A stretch of 64,000 nt of DNA from the NCBI RefSeq assembly GCF_000621205.1, contig NZ_KK211231.1:62001-126000 (forward strand), given 5' to 3'. The stretch is from Halotalea alkalilenta DSM 17697. GTDB lineage: Bacteria; Pseudomonadota; Gammaproteobacteria; Pseudomonadales; Halomonadaceae. The notes under the pieces are model-generated. The model had not been told where the DNA came from and did not search any database. It saw only the letters and a list, made by a program, of their open reading frames with translations. Below, one piece after another: positions 29,788-39,171 of the stretch; position 1 is the stretch's first letter, and each line of letters starts with the position of its first letter. The position numbers and the translations under genes were made by a program.

Positions 29788-30620
29788 GCCCGATTCGTCT
29801 CGATCCCTGGCGCGCGCTGCGCCTGGCCCTGCTGCTGCTCGGCGCGGCGGTGTGTCTCGCGCCCTACCTGTGGATGCTCTCGGCGGCGATGAAGCCGAGC
29901 AGCGAGATCTTCTCCGCAGGGCTGACGCTCTGGCCCGAGCGGTGGGCCGCGGCGGAGAACTTCTCCCGCGCCTTCGAGCGCGTGCCGCTGGCCCGGATGC
30001 TGCTCAACGGCGCGATCGTCTGCGCGCTGATCCTGGTGATCCAGGTGGTGATCGCGCTGCCCTGCGCCTATGCGATGGCCAAGCTGCGCTTCGGCGCCGC
30101 GGGCCCTTTGATGGCGGTGGTGATCCTCGGCCTGCTGGTGCCGATCCACGCCACCGCGCTGCCGATCTACATCGCCCTCGACGCCCTCGGCCTGCTCGAC
30201 GGATACACCGCGCTGGTCGCGCCCTTCGCGCTCTCGGTGTTCGCGATCTTCATGTTCCGCCAGTTCTTTCGCGGGCTGCCCGACGACCTGCTCGCCGCCG
30301 CGCGGCTCGATGGCATGAGCGAGCTCGGCGTGCTGCTGCGGGTAGTGGTGCCCAACGCCTGGCCCGCGATCACCGCCTTCTCGATCTTCTCGGTGGTCGC
30401 GCACTGGAACGACCTGTTCTGGCCGCTGATCGTCGTCACCAGCCCAGAGATGGCGACCCCGCCGCTGGGCCTTCTGTTCTTCCGCGCCGCCGAAGCAGGC
30501 GACGACTACGGTGCGCTGATGGCCGCCACCACGGTGGTGACCCTGCCGCTGGTGGTCGCTTTCCTGCTCGCCCAGAAGCGTTTCATCGAAGGCATCACCA
30601 TGACCGGCCTCAAGGGCTGA
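29784..30620 (+). CDS. carbohydrate-type ABC permease, UgpE/MalG-like
   Basis: 278-residue permease with six helices. It has a MalG-type start (LCLAPYLWMLSAAMKPSSEI) and an EAA loop (AAARLDGMSELGVLLRVVV). It ends EGITMTGLKG, the usual C-terminus of this branch. ATGA overlap with the UgpA-like gene. Followed by the binding-protein gene after 23 bp. Confidence 0.92.
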   Translation: MSPIRLDPWRALRLALLLLGAAVCLAPYLWMLSAAMKPSSEIFSAGLTLWPERWAAAENFSRAFERVPLARMLLNGAIVCALILVIQVVIALPCAYAMAKLRFGAAGPLMAVVILGLLVPIHATALPIYIALDALGLLDGYTALVAPFALSVFAIFMFRQFFRGLPDDLLAAARLDGMSELGVLLRVVVPNAWPAITAFSIFSVVAHWNDLFWPLIVVTSPEMATPPLGLLFFRAAEAGDDYGALMAATTVVTLPLVVAFLLAQKRFIEGITMTGLKG

Positions 30621-30643
30621 TCTCCATTCCAGCAGAGCTTCCC

Positions 30644-31915
30644 ATGACCACAATCAAGACCTTCGCCACCGCGCTCGGCGCGACCCTTGGCCTGCTCGGC
30701 GCGGGCTATGCCCAGGCCCAGACCGTGCTCAAGGTGCACTACCCGATGCCGGGATTCTTCAAAGACGTGATGGCCGATATCTCCCAGGCCTTCATGCGCG
30801 AGAACCCCGACGTCTCGATCGAGTTCGTCGCCCCCTCGCCTACCTATGAAGACGGTCTGCAACTGCTGCTGCGCCAGGCGAACTCGGCCAACCAGCCGGA
30901 TATCAGCTTCGTCGGCTTCAATCGCCTGCGAGTGATCGATGAGCGCGGCCTCGCGGTCGACCTCACCCCGTTCATCGCCGAGGAAGCGGATATCGCCGCC
31001 GAAGGGTTCAGCCCGCGATTGCTCGATCTCGCCAAGGTCGGCGACCACCAGCTCGGCCTGGCCTTCGCCGCATCGACGCCGATCATGTACTACAACGCCG
31101 ACCTGCTGCGCGAGGTCGGCGGCGACCCGGAGAACCCGCCTGACACCTGGGACGAGGTGATCGAATACGGCGGCAGGATCGCGGCGCTGGGCAACGGGGT
31201 CCAGGGCATCGACTTCCGTTGGCAGGGCGACGACTGGATGTTCATGGCGCTAGTGCTCGGCGACGGCGGACGGATGATGAGCGAAGACGAGAAGTCGGTC
31301 GCCTTCGCCGGCCCCGAGGGTCAGGCCGCGCTCGAGCTGATCGAGCGGATGCGTCGCGAGGGCGGCATGCCGGTGTTCACCAAGGCCGCCGGCGAACAGG
31401 CCTTCGTCAGCGGCAAGGTGGGCTTTGCCTTCCAGACCACCGGCGCGCTGCGCAATACGATCAACAACGTCGGCGATAAGTTCGACCTGCGCACCGCACC
31501 GCTGCCGCTGCTCGACGCCGAGCGCGGCAAACTTCCGACCGGCGGCAACGCGATCGTGATGCTGACCCGCGACCCGGCCAAGCAGCAGGCCGCCTGGCGG
31601 CTGATGAAGTTCGCCGCAGGCCCCTACGGCGCGGCGACGGTAGTGCCCGGCACCGGCTATGTACCGACCAACACCCTGGCGGCGCAATCCCCCGACTACC
31701 TCGGCGATTTCTATCCGGCCAACCCGCTGTTCCAGGCGGGGCTCGACCAGATGGACGCCATGGTGCCCTGGTACGCCTTCCCCGGTGCCAACGGGGTGAG
31801 GATCACCCAGGCGATCGTCGACCGCCTCGCCGCGCTGGTCGAACTGCGCGCCACGCCGGCCGAGACCCTCGACGGCATGCGCGCCGATGTGGAGCGCCTG
31901 CTGCCGCGGCGCTGA
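30644..31915 (+). CDS. extracellular solute-binding protein, UgpB-like (family 1)
   Basis: 423-residue periplasmic protein with signal peptide (ALGATLGLLGAGYAQA). Family-1 features include FMRENPDVSIEFVAPSPTYEDG, SVGFNRLR-like ligand-lobe segments and MMKFAAGPYGAATVVPGTGY-like C-terminal hinge sequence. UgpB members bind glycerol-3-phosphate or glycerophosphocholine; relatives bind sugars. Being last in the operon after the permeases matches several ugp operons. With the phosphodiesterase it suggests organophosphodiester uptake. Confidence 0.88.
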   Translation: MTTIKTFATALGATLGLLGAGYAQAQTVLKVHYPMPGFFKDVMADISQAFMRENPDVSIEFVAPSPTYEDGLQLLLRQANSANQPDISFVGFNRLRVIDERGLAVDLTPFIAEEADIAAEGFSPRLLDLAKVGDHQLGLAFAASTPIMYYNADLLREVGGDPENPPDTWDEVIEYGGRIAALGNGVQGIDFRWQGDDWMFMALVLGDGGRMMSEDEKSVAFAGPEGQAALELIERMRREGGMPVFTKAAGEQAFVSGKVGFAFQTTGALRNTINNVGDKFDLRTAPLPLLDAERGKLPTGGNAIVMLTRDPAKQQAAWRLMKFAAGPYGAATVVPGTGYVPTNTLAAQSPDYLGDFYPANPLFQAGLDQMDAMVPWYAFPGANGVRITQAIVDRLAALVELRATPAETLDGMRADVERLLPRR

Positions 31916-32100
31916 GGCTTACGCCGAGTCGCGGGCGAAATCCTACCGATCGAGGGCTCAACAACGCAGAGCGATCCAGGGGCGGATGGTGCTAAGGTGC
32001 GCAGAAAACGCCCCTGTCCGTCGCGCACCCTCGCGGTCATGGCGGAAGGGGGTCCCAGCGCGCTTGGCAACGCGCTAAGTCCAAGAAAAAGGAATCCCCC

Positions 32101-32688
32101 GTGACCGATCCCCGCTTCATCGATGCGCTCAGCCGCATCGATGCCGTCCATGCCGAAGACCCGCGCACCGACCGCGACGGCGAACGCACGCTGCCGTTCG
32201 AACTGCTCTACGCCGAACGGATGAGCGCTTGGCTCGCCCGCGTCGCACCCGAGGCCTCGATCCCCTTGCAGCTGGCCGTGCGCGCCCAGCACCTGCGCCG
32301 CTGGGCGCTGCCACGCGACAGCTACCCGATGGACCGGGCGGGATATCATGCCTGGCGCAGCGAACTCAAGCAGCGCCAGGCCGAGCTTGCCGCCCAGCTG
32401 GTCGAAGAGGCGGGCTTCGAACCCACGATCGCACAGCGGGTCGCAGCGCTCGTACGCAAGGAAAAGCTCAAGCGCGACCCCGAGACCCAGGCGCTGGAAG
32501 ACACCACCTGCCTGGTGTTCCTCGCCTACTACTTCGACGACTTCGCCAACGAGCACGACGACGACAAGCTGGTCGATATCCTGGCCAAGACCTGGCGCAA
32601 GATGTCACCACACGGCCAGCGGCTCACCGCCGAACTACCGCTCACCCCACGCGCCAAGGCATTGATCGAACGCGCCCTCGGCGCCTGA
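32101..32688 (+). CDS. DUF4202 family protein
   Basis: 195-residue cytoplasmic protein. The GTG start at 32101 has AAGGA eight bases upstream. Conserved family segments are FIDALSRIDAVHAEDPR, ELLYAERMSAWLARV, AVRAQHLRRWALPRDSYPM, and YYFDDFANEHDDDKLVDIL. The His/Asp pattern (Y-AERM...AQHLRRW...EHDDDK) resembles HD-type metal-binding helices, but the function of DUF4202 is unknown to me. It is probably monocistronic. Confidence 0.82.
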   Translation: MTDPRFIDALSRIDAVHAEDPRTDRDGERTLPFELLYAERMSAWLARVAPEASIPLQLAVRAQHLRRWALPRDSYPMDRAGYHAWRSELKQRQAELAAQLVEEAGFEPTIAQRVAALVRKEKLKRDPETQALEDTTCLVFLAYYFDDFANEHDDDKLVDILAKTWRKMSPHGQRLTAELPLTPRAKALIERALGA

Positions 32689-32726
32689 CCCGCAGCGCCG
32701 TGGGGACATGGGCTTGGTGCCTCAAA

Positions 32727-32749
32727 ACCGCGACCCGGGGGTTCGCGGT
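32727..32749 (-). terminator. probable terminator of the hyu operon
   Basis: A 7-bp stem (ACCGCGA / TCGCGGT) with a 9-nt loop. On the minus strand it is followed directly by TTTTGAGG. It lies about 135 bp downstream of the hyuB stop. Confidence 0.5.
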
Positions 32750-32750
32750 C

Positions 32751-32772
32751 TTGGAGATGCCTTGGAGATGCC
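32751..32772. repeat. two tandem 11-bp repeats
   Basis: TTGGAGATGCC occurs twice head-to-tail, followed by a partial third copy (TTGGCGA). It lies in the convergent gap between the DUF4202 gene and hyuB. It is too short for a functional call. Confidence 0.6.
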
Positions 32773-32882
32773 TTGGCGACATGACCAAGCGCATTGGAAC
32801 TCTGTCCAGCGGTCCGTCGGCTTCCGCTCCGACTACATAGGCCTGCTGAAAGAATCCAAGCGGCACCAACCAAGCCATATAC

Positions 32883-34538
32883 CTAGCCAGCTCCGTAAAT
32901 CTCATCCGCATGACGCTGGCTGACCTTGCCCTGGCGGAGATCCTCCTGGACGGCACTCGGATCGCGCTTGGCCGGATCACCGTAGCCACCCGCACCCGCC
33001 ATCTCCGCCCGCAGCACGTCGCCCCTTTTGAACCGGCGAATGAACTTGGACGGCAGCGCTTCTGCGTCAAGGGCGCCAGGATTCAACCAGGCTTTGGCCC
33101 CGACCCCCGGACCACCTCCGAACAAACCCCAAGGCCGCGACTGGAATCGATCGGAGCGTACCTGCACCTGCACGTTGTCGCTCAGGAAGCGATACTGGCG
33201 CACCAGGCCCAATGCGCCACGGTACTGTCCGGCACCGCCGGTATCAGGCAGAAAACCATACTCCTCGATGCGGATGGGGTACTCGGCCTCGATCAGCTCC
33301 ACCGGTACATTGGCCAGATTGCCGATGCAATAGGGGCCGGCGTCCTGACCGTCGGAGGTCGGACCGCCGCCGAGCCCGGTGTTGTTATGGAACTCCAGGT
33401 GCAGAAAACGCCGGCCGGCATCGTCCTCACCTGACGCCGCGATGGCGAATTCCGAACCACCGGCACATGCGGGCAGGCGGCCCGGGATCAATTTGGCCAG
33501 CGCTCCGAGCACGATGGAGCGGAGACGGAAACCCACTTGCCCACGGGAGCCCACCGCGGCTGGAAATACCACATCGACGAACGTGCCCGGCTTGGTCACT
33601 ACCTCGATGGCGCGGTAAAGCCCAGCGTTGTTCGGGATCGCATCATCGAGCACAGTGCGAATCGCCGCATAGGTGCACGATACAGTGAACGCTCGGTTAC
33701 AGTGCACCGCCCCACCCAAGTCGGTGTCGGTCTGACTGAAATCGGCGAGGATCTGGCTACCACGCTTGGTCAGTTTGAGGTGAATACGGATCGGACCATG
33801 GCCGACGCCGTCATCGTCGTTCCACTCTTCGAACTCGACTTCGCCATCCGGCAGTTTCTCCAGACTGGAGCGGGTGAGAATCTCAGCGTAGTCGATCAGA
33901 TCATCGAGATATTCGACGAAAACACGAGGTTTCCAGCTCGCGGCCAGCCTGTGCACTTCCGCCGCCGCTTGGCCGAGCGCCGCCAACTGCGCACGCACGT
34001 CGCCCATCACGCGATCGGGCACACGGGTATTGAATTCGATCATCCGCATCAGGTCGCGATCGACCCGGCCCTGCTCGACCAACTTGACCGGCGGTATGCG
34101 CAGCCCCTCTTCGAAGATCTCCATGCTGTCGGCGGAGTTGCCACCCGGCACGCGGCCACCGAGGTCGCTGTGGTGCAGGATCAGGCTGACGAAAGCGACG
34201 CGCTGGCCGTCGACGAACACCGGTTGGAAAGTGAAGATATCGTTCAGATGGCTGCAACCCGAGTAGGGGTCGTTGCTCGCCAGCACGTCGCCGTCCTGAA
34301 TGTCGTCGCCGAACCAGTCGAGGCACGCCGCCAGCGCCGGCATCACCACGCCGAGGTGCACCGGCACGGCCAGTCCCTGGGCGACCACCCGCCCCTTGCC
34401 ATCGCAGACGGCAGCGGAGAAGTCCATGCTGTTCTTCACATTGGAGGTCCGCGCGGTGCGGGTGATCATCACCAGTGCATTGTCGGCGGTGGTGATCAGG
34501 GCATTCTTCAAAAGCTCACGCTTGATGGGATCTATCAT
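32883..34538 (-). CDS. hyuB: hydantoinase B / oxoprolinase subunit family protein
   Basis: 551-residue HyuB-type subunit. It begins MIDPIKRELLKNALITTADN with the family NSMDFSAAVCDGKGRVVAQG and SNDPYSGCSHLNDIFTFQP segments, and ends in the glycine-rich GGGPGVGAKAWLN and AGAGGYGDPAKRD motifs. With HyuA it forms an ATP-dependent ring-opening amidohydrolase or carboxylase (N-methylhydantoinase, 5-oxoprolinase, acetone or acetophenone carboxylase). It lies 14 bp after hyuA and is the last gene of the eight-gene operon starting at 42593. Confidence 0.92.
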   Translation of the reverse strand: MIDPIKRELLKNALITTADNALVMITRTARTSNVKNSMDFSAAVCDGKGRVVAQGLAVPVHLGVVMPALAACLDWFGDDIQDGDVLASNDPYSGCSHLNDIFTFQPVFVDGQRVAFVSLILHHSDLGGRVPGGNSADSMEIFEEGLRIPPVKLVEQGRVDRDLMRMIEFNTRVPDRVMGDVRAQLAALGQAAAEVHRLAASWKPRVFVEYLDDLIDYAEILTRSSLEKLPDGEVEFEEWNDDDGVGHGPIRIHLKLTKRGSQILADFSQTDTDLGGAVHCNRAFTVSCTYAAIRTVLDDAIPNNAGLYRAIEVVTKPGTFVDVVFPAAVGSRGQVGFRLRSIVLGALAKLIPGRLPACAGGSEFAIAASGEDDAGRRFLHLEFHNNTGLGGGPTSDGQDAGPYCIGNLANVPVELIEAEYPIRIEEYGFLPDTGGAGQYRGALGLVRQYRFLSDNVQVQVRSDRFQSRPWGLFGGGPGVGAKAWLNPGALDAEALPSKFIRRFKRGDVLRAEMAGAGGYGDPAKRDPSAVQEDLRQGKVSQRHADEIYGAG

Positions 34539-34552
34539 GGTCCGCTCCTCGA

Positions 34553-36646
34553 TTACTCACTCACCGCAGTGCACGTGAGGATGACGTTGTTCCAGCTGTC
34601 TCGGTTGGCCTGCCAGCCTGGGCGGACGACTATCGTGGTGTCGTATTCTTCGATGATCAGGGGCCCCTCGACCGCTGCTTCGTTCAGCGCATTGCGCGCC
34701 ACCACTGGCGTTTCCAGCCAGCCAGCCTTGCCGAAGTACGCCTGCCTGCTATAGCGGGCGACGCTCTTCTCCGCTCCGCGCTGTGCCCGCTGCGGCATAC
34801 GCGGCTGATCCGGCAGGCCCTGGCAGACCAGCTTGAGCGCAACGAACTGCACCGGCTCGCTCGGCGAGGCATATCCAAATACGTTCTGGTGTTCGCCGTG
34901 GAACGCCTCGGCGAGACGTTCCATCACACGCTCACCCTTAGGAACTTCGATGGTCAATGGCGCGGTCTGGCCCATGTAGCGCAGGTCGGCGTAAAGCGTC
35001 AGCCGCTGCTGGGCCGGATCGGAGAAACCTTCGCAAGCGAGCATGTCCAGCCCGCGCGCGCGCAGAGGTGCCGCTGCTGTTTCGAGCAGAGCCTGGTCGA
35101 CATCCTGCAGCCGGCGGTAGAAAGCGCCGACAAGTTGGTGCTCGACATCGGCGAAGAGCATGCCCAGCGCACTGAAAAGCCCAGCCACCGGCGGCACGAC
35201 GATGCGCTTCATGCCCGCGGCCTCCGCCAGGGTGCACGCATGCACCGGGCCGTTCCCGCCGATCGCCAGCATGGTGTACTGCGACGGATCGCGGCCTTTT
35301 TCCGAGGATACCCCTCGCAAAGCTCGCAGCATGGCCGCATCGGCGATGCTGTGGATGCCGTAGGCGGTCTGCGTTGGATCCAGGCCAATCCGCTCGCCGA
35401 GCGCTGCCACCGCCGCGCGGGCACCGTCGACATCCAATGTCAGCTCACCACTGACCAAGGCATTGGGGTTGAGGTAGCCGAGCACCAGGTTGGCATCGGT
35501 CACTGTCGGTTGAGTACCCCCATTGCCATAAGCCACCGGCCCTGGCTCGGCACCGGCGCTGCGAGGGCCTACCCGCAGGCCCCCGGCGGCATCGCTGGCC
35601 GCGATACTGCCACCCCCTGCGCCCACTTCAGCGATATCGATGGTGGGCACCTGAACCGGGTAGCCAGCGCCTCGGATCATCCGCGTCCCGAGCGCCGCGC
35701 CGCCGCCCACCTCGGTTTCCGGGCAGAGTGCGTAGGCGTGGTCCTCGATGATGGTGGCCTTAGCGGTAGTGCCGCCCATGTCGAAGACGATCATGTCACC
35801 TTCGCCGATATGCATGCCGAGGCGCTGTCCTCCCAGCACACCGGCTGCCGGCCCGCTTTCGATGATGTCGATCGGTTGGCGAGCGACTACGTCACCAGGG
35901 GATATGCCGCCGCTGGACTGCATGATCATCAGCGGCGCGCGAATCCCCAGCTTGTCCAACCGCGCCTTCAGCGAGGAGACATAGCGTTCCACTACCGGGC
36001 GGATGTAGGAGTTGACCACCGTAGTGCTGGTTCGCTCGTACTCACCCAGCTGCGGCAGCAGGTCCACCGAAGCGGTCACCGGCACGCCCGGCAGTCTTTG
36101 TGCGAGAAACGCTGCCGCCAAGCGTTCGTGCCCGGCATTGGCGTAGGAGTTGATGAACGTGACCGCTACCGCTTCCACCTCGGCCTGGGCGAAGACCAGC
36201 GCCGCCGCTTCCAGATCCGCTTGGGCCAAGGGGACCAGCACGCTGCCATCGGCGGCGATGCGTTCGTCGACCTCCAAGCGCAGGCTGCGCTCCACCAAAG
36301 GGTCCAGTTTCTTGTAGTCGATATCGTAGAGACGGGGCGTGCGGAACCGCGCGATCTCCAACACGTCGCGAAATCCCTTGGTGGTCAGCAGACCGACCTT
36401 GGCGCCTTTGCGCTCGATGATGGTGTTGGTCGCCACGGTGGTGGCATGCACGAATTCGTGGATGTCCGCAGCGTCGATCCGCAGCTCGCCGAGCAACGCC
36501 GAGACGCCGTTCTCGATGCCTTGGCTATAGTCCCTCGGCGTGGACAACACCTTCTTGCTATAGATGGTCCCATCGGTCGCAATGAGTACGACATCGGTGA
36601 AGGTGCCGCCGATATCGACACCCAAACGGTAACTGGTCTGTGTCAT
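34553..36646 (-). CDS. hyuA: hydantoinase A / oxoprolinase ATPase subunit
   Basis: 697-residue ATP-using subunit. The actin-like ATPase fold shows phosphate-1 YRLGVDIGGTFTDVVLI, the HyuA N domain (about 1-180) with HATTVATNTIIERKGAKVGL, and phosphate-2 VFDMGGTTAKA; the C-terminal part has IAIGGNGPVHAC-like adenosine residues. I chose the ATG at 36646 because GGAAGG precedes it; an in-frame TTG at 36664 would overlap the upstream spacer. It activates the ring carbonyl with ATP for HyuB. Substrate unknown. Confidence 0.92.
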   Translation of the reverse strand: MTQTSYRLGVDIGGTFTDVVLIATDGTIYSKKVLSTPRDYSQGIENGVSALLGELRIDAADIHEFVHATTVATNTIIERKGAKVGLLTTKGFRDVLEIARFRTPRLYDIDYKKLDPLVERSLRLEVDERIAADGSVLVPLAQADLEAAALVFAQAEVEAVAVTFINSYANAGHERLAAAFLAQRLPGVPVTASVDLLPQLGEYERTSTTVVNSYIRPVVERYVSSLKARLDKLGIRAPLMIMQSSGGISPGDVVARQPIDIIESGPAAGVLGGQRLGMHIGEGDMIVFDMGGTTAKATIIEDHAYALCPETEVGGGAALGTRMIRGAGYPVQVPTIDIAEVGAGGGSIAASDAAGGLRVGPRSAGAEPGPVAYGNGGTQPTVTDANLVLGYLNPNALVSGELTLDVDGARAAVAALGERIGLDPTQTAYGIHSIADAAMLRALRGVSSEKGRDPSQYTMLAIGGNGPVHACTLAEAAGMKRIVVPPVAGLFSALGMLFADVEHQLVGAFYRRLQDVDQALLETAAAPLRARGLDMLACEGFSDPAQQRLTLYADLRYMGQTAPLTIEVPKGERVMERLAEAFHGEHQNVFGYASPSEPVQFVALKLVCQGLPDQPRMPQRAQRGAEKSVARYSRQAYFGKAGWLETPVVARNALNEAAVEGPLIIEEYDTTIVVRPGWQANRDSWNNVILTCTAVSE

Positions 36647-36660
36647 GAGCCTTCCGTCCG

Positions 36661-37758
36661 TCAACGTAGCTTTGCTTCGGCGGGAACGCGCCAGATGGCC
36701 TCGACCCGGCCGTTTCGCACGCCCAAAATTTCCTGGTGGAGGTGAACCGTGGTGTCCGCGTAGCCGACGGCCAAGCGCAACCGTTCGCCGATGTGCGGCG
36801 TTTCGGATGGCGAGACCAATTCGAACTTGCCATGCTCCGCGGAAAAGCCAACGCTGCGCAGTGGCGGCAGGCCCAGCGGCAACGGCATGCCGGCATCGGT
36901 GCTCATGGCCTTCTTGCCTGCATCGCAGACGATACGATTCGGTGTCGGCCGGCTAGTCACCGTGGAGAGCACGGTGAGTCCATACTCCAACTCGACGTGA
37001 TAGAGCGTGCGGTAGCGAACGTCACCGAAGATGCCGCCCCCCGCCTGGATCTCGCTGACGCCCGGTAGCGTGGCAGCGGTGAGGTAGGTCCCAGTGCCGC
37101 CACAGCTGACCACATCGATGGCGATCCCATGAGCCCGGCACAGCTCGGCGCTGGCGACCAGACTGCCCACCGCCTCCTCGATGGCTGCGCGCTTTTCCGC
37201 CGGGTCGTCGATTCGGGTAGTGTGGCCCTCCCAGGTCATCACCCCGGCCAGGTGCAGCGAGGGATAGGCCCCTACCGACCGCGCCAGCGCCAGCACCGGC
37301 TCACCGGGCAGCACACCGGCCCGGCAGGTGCCGGTGTCGACCTCGATCACTACCGACAGCACAAGCCCCGCAGCGGCGGCGGCATCGGCCAACGCCGAAA
37401 CGTTATCCGGATGGTCGACCGCAACGCTGACCTGTGCCCGCCGCCGCAGCGCGATCAACCGCTCGATCTTCAATGAGCCTGCGATCTGGTTGGCGATCAG
37501 AACGTCGTCGATACCAGCCGCCACCATCACTTCGGCCTCGGCGAGCTTGGCGCAGGTCACGCCTCTTGCACCCGCCGCAATCAAGCATTTGGCGATCTCG
37601 GGGCTCTTGTGCGTCTTGCAGTGAGGCCGCCAGGCCACACCAGCGGCAGCGCAATGGTCGGCGATCCGTGCGATGTTGCGCTCCATCACATCGAGGTCGA
37701 CCAGCAGCGCAGGCGTATCCACCGCGGACAACGGTTGCCCGATCAGCGAAGCGTTCAT
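36661..37758 (-). CDS. fold-type III PLP enzyme of the D-threonine aldolase / D-serine dehydratase (DSD1) family
   Basis: 365-residue protein with an alanine-racemase-like N-terminal barrel and a DSD1-type C-terminal domain. The PLP lysine is Lys48 in WRPHCKTHKS; GGGIFGDVRY and SCGGTGTY bind the phosphate. In known family members a metal near PLP is held by a His and a Cys/Asp in the C-terminal domain. Here the aligned residues are Tyr333 and Asp335 (VGYADTTVHLH), so the metal site is altered. The ATG at 37758 follows GGGGAGG. It overlaps the MmgE/PrpD gene by ATGA. The reaction could be an aldol cleavage, dehydration or racemisation. Confidence 0.83.
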   Translation of the reverse strand: MNASLIGQPLSAVDTPALLVDLDVMERNIARIADHCAAAGVAWRPHCKTHKSPEIAKCLIAAGARGVTCAKLAEAEVMVAAGIDDVLIANQIAGSLKIERLIALRRRAQVSVAVDHPDNVSALADAAAAAGLVLSVVIEVDTGTCRAGVLPGEPVLALARSVGAYPSLHLAGVMTWEGHTTRIDDPAEKRAAIEEAVGSLVASAELCRAHGIAIDVVSCGGTGTYLTAATLPGVSEIQAGGGIFGDVRYRTLYHVELEYGLTVLSTVTSRPTPNRIVCDAGKKAMSTDAGMPLPLGLPPLRSVGFSAEHGKFELVSPSETPHIGERLRLAVGYADTTVHLHQEILGVRNGRVEAIWRVPAEAKLR

Positions 37759-39161
37759 GCCTCCCCCTTGGACTGACAAGCAATGAATGATCGGATCAGC
37801 CCGGCGGCGTCCTGCTGGTGCTCCAGCTGCATCACGTTTGATTCCAAGGCCGCCAGCGCCGCGTCATCGGTATCGAAGCCCCAACGCAGACAGCTGCGGA
37901 ACTTGGCGAACACTTCCTCTGTCGTCATCGGCTCGTCCGGTGCGCCTTTCATCTTCCAGCGCTCGCGGGTCACGCTGCGGCCATCCTTCAGAGTCAGCGT
38001 CACCCGAGCGGGCGGAACCGCCGTCGGGGGGATATCAGCGCCATCAGTACAAGTCAGGCAGGCAGCCCAGGCCACGGCATCGCGCCGAATGCGCTCGGGC
38101 GTAAAGCTGGCGATATCGACGAATCCATCATCCAAAGCGGTGGCGAAGGCATAGGCGGCATTGAACTGGGCATGTACCACTGGGTTGGCATGGTGGCGAT
38201 CGAACCGCGAGCCGACGATCTGCCGGTTCACTTGGCCCAGTTCGATCACCCCGCTCTCTATGTCCCGGGCCTTGAGGCCGCAGGCACGAAAATCGAGAGC
38301 GAGCTGGATCACCGTGTGGGTGCAGCGGCAGCAGGGGTAGGGCTTCATGCTCAGCTCGAGGAGATGCCAGCGGCTACCGAAACCGGCCGTGAGCAGCTCA
38401 GGCTTCACCTCGCCGCGTTCGTAGAGGGTGAACAGCCCGGACTTTCCATCCAGGTATCGGTGAGGCCCGGTGATGCCATAGCGGGCCAATTGCGCGGCCT
38501 GCACTCCGGAGCGCGCCGCGAAACCCGGTCCAGTACGCTTGGCCAGAGCGCCGTCGGCAATGAACTGGGTGGTGCCGCTGAGCTGGACGAAGGCCAGCGC
38601 CATCGCATGCAGCGTCTGGCCTGCGTCCAAATCGAATACCTTGGCCACCGCCGCCGCCGCACTGATGGTCCCGAGGGCGGTGGTGGGATGCCAGCCTTTG
38701 CCCAGTGAGTTGTAGCAGGCAAGGCCCAGGCGGCAGAACACCTCCACGCCCACCGCCACCGAGGTCAGCAAGCGTTCGCCACTGACCTCACCCTCCGCCT
38801 CGACTGCGGCAAGCACCGCCGGCAGGATGACGCAGAAGGCATGGATGCGAGCCTGGTCATGCTGGTCGTCGAAGTCCAGACTGTGCGCCGCCGCACCGTT
38901 GGCCAGCGCTGCGCTCACCGGACTGACACGCCGGCCATTGAGCAACAGCGTCGCTTTACCCTCGGTTTCCCAGGCGCCGATCGCCTCGAGCATTGCCTGC
39001 ATGCCCGGTGCGCGTGCCGCTCCGCCGATGACCCCGAGGGTGTCCAAAACGAAGAGTTTGACCGTGTCGACCACCGCCGGCGGCAGATCGGTATACTTGA
39101 GCAGGGCGACAGCGGCCCCCAACTCCTGGCCGATGGCCGGAGCCTGCTTAATCTGTGTCAT
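37755..39161 (-). CDS. MmgE/PrpD family protein
   Basis: 468-residue protein of the PrpD superfamily, which includes 2-methylcitrate dehydratase, cis-aconitate decarboxylase and iminodisuccinate epimerase. Family features are VKLFVLDTLGVIGGAARAPG, LANGAAAHSLDFDDQHDQ, SLGKGWHPTTALGTISAAAAVAK-like sequence and MKPYPCCRCTHTVIQLA. It belongs to a branch found beside amino-acid and imide pathway genes. Epimerase or lyase action on an acidic intermediate is plausible, but the specific reaction is unknown. It lies 10 bp after the ATPase gene. Confidence 0.88.
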   Translation of the reverse strand: MTQIKQAPAIGQELGAAVALLKYTDLPPAVVDTVKLFVLDTLGVIGGAARAPGMQAMLEAIGAWETEGKATLLLNGRRVSPVSAALANGAAAHSLDFDDQHDQARIHAFCVILPAVLAAVEAEGEVSGERLLTSVAVGVEVFCRLGLACYNSLGKGWHPTTALGTISAAAAVAKVFDLDAGQTLHAMALAFVQLSGTTQFIADGALAKRTGPGFAARSGVQAAQLARYGITGPHRYLDGKSGLFTLYERGEVKPELLTAGFGSRWHLLELSMKPYPCCRCTHTVIQLALDFRACGLKARDIESGVIELGQVNRQIVGSRFDRHHANPVVHAQFNAAYAFATALDDGFVDIASFTPERIRRDAVAWAACLTCTDGADIPPTAVPPARVTLTLKDGRSVTRERWKMKGAPDEPMTTEEVFAKFRSCLRWGFDTDDAALAALESNVMQLEHQQDAAGLIRSFIACQSKGEA

Positions 39162-39171
39162 GATCGTTCGC

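Noticed and set aside
32016-32078. Inverted pieces GCGCG / CGCGC between the Ugp operon and the DUF4202 gene
   Set aside because: Arms of six bases or fewer in GC-rich DNA with no T-run; not distinguishable from chance.
34889-36745. 618-residue plus-strand frame opposite hyuA
   Set aside because: Shadow; HyuA motifs and the ribosome site are on the minus strand.
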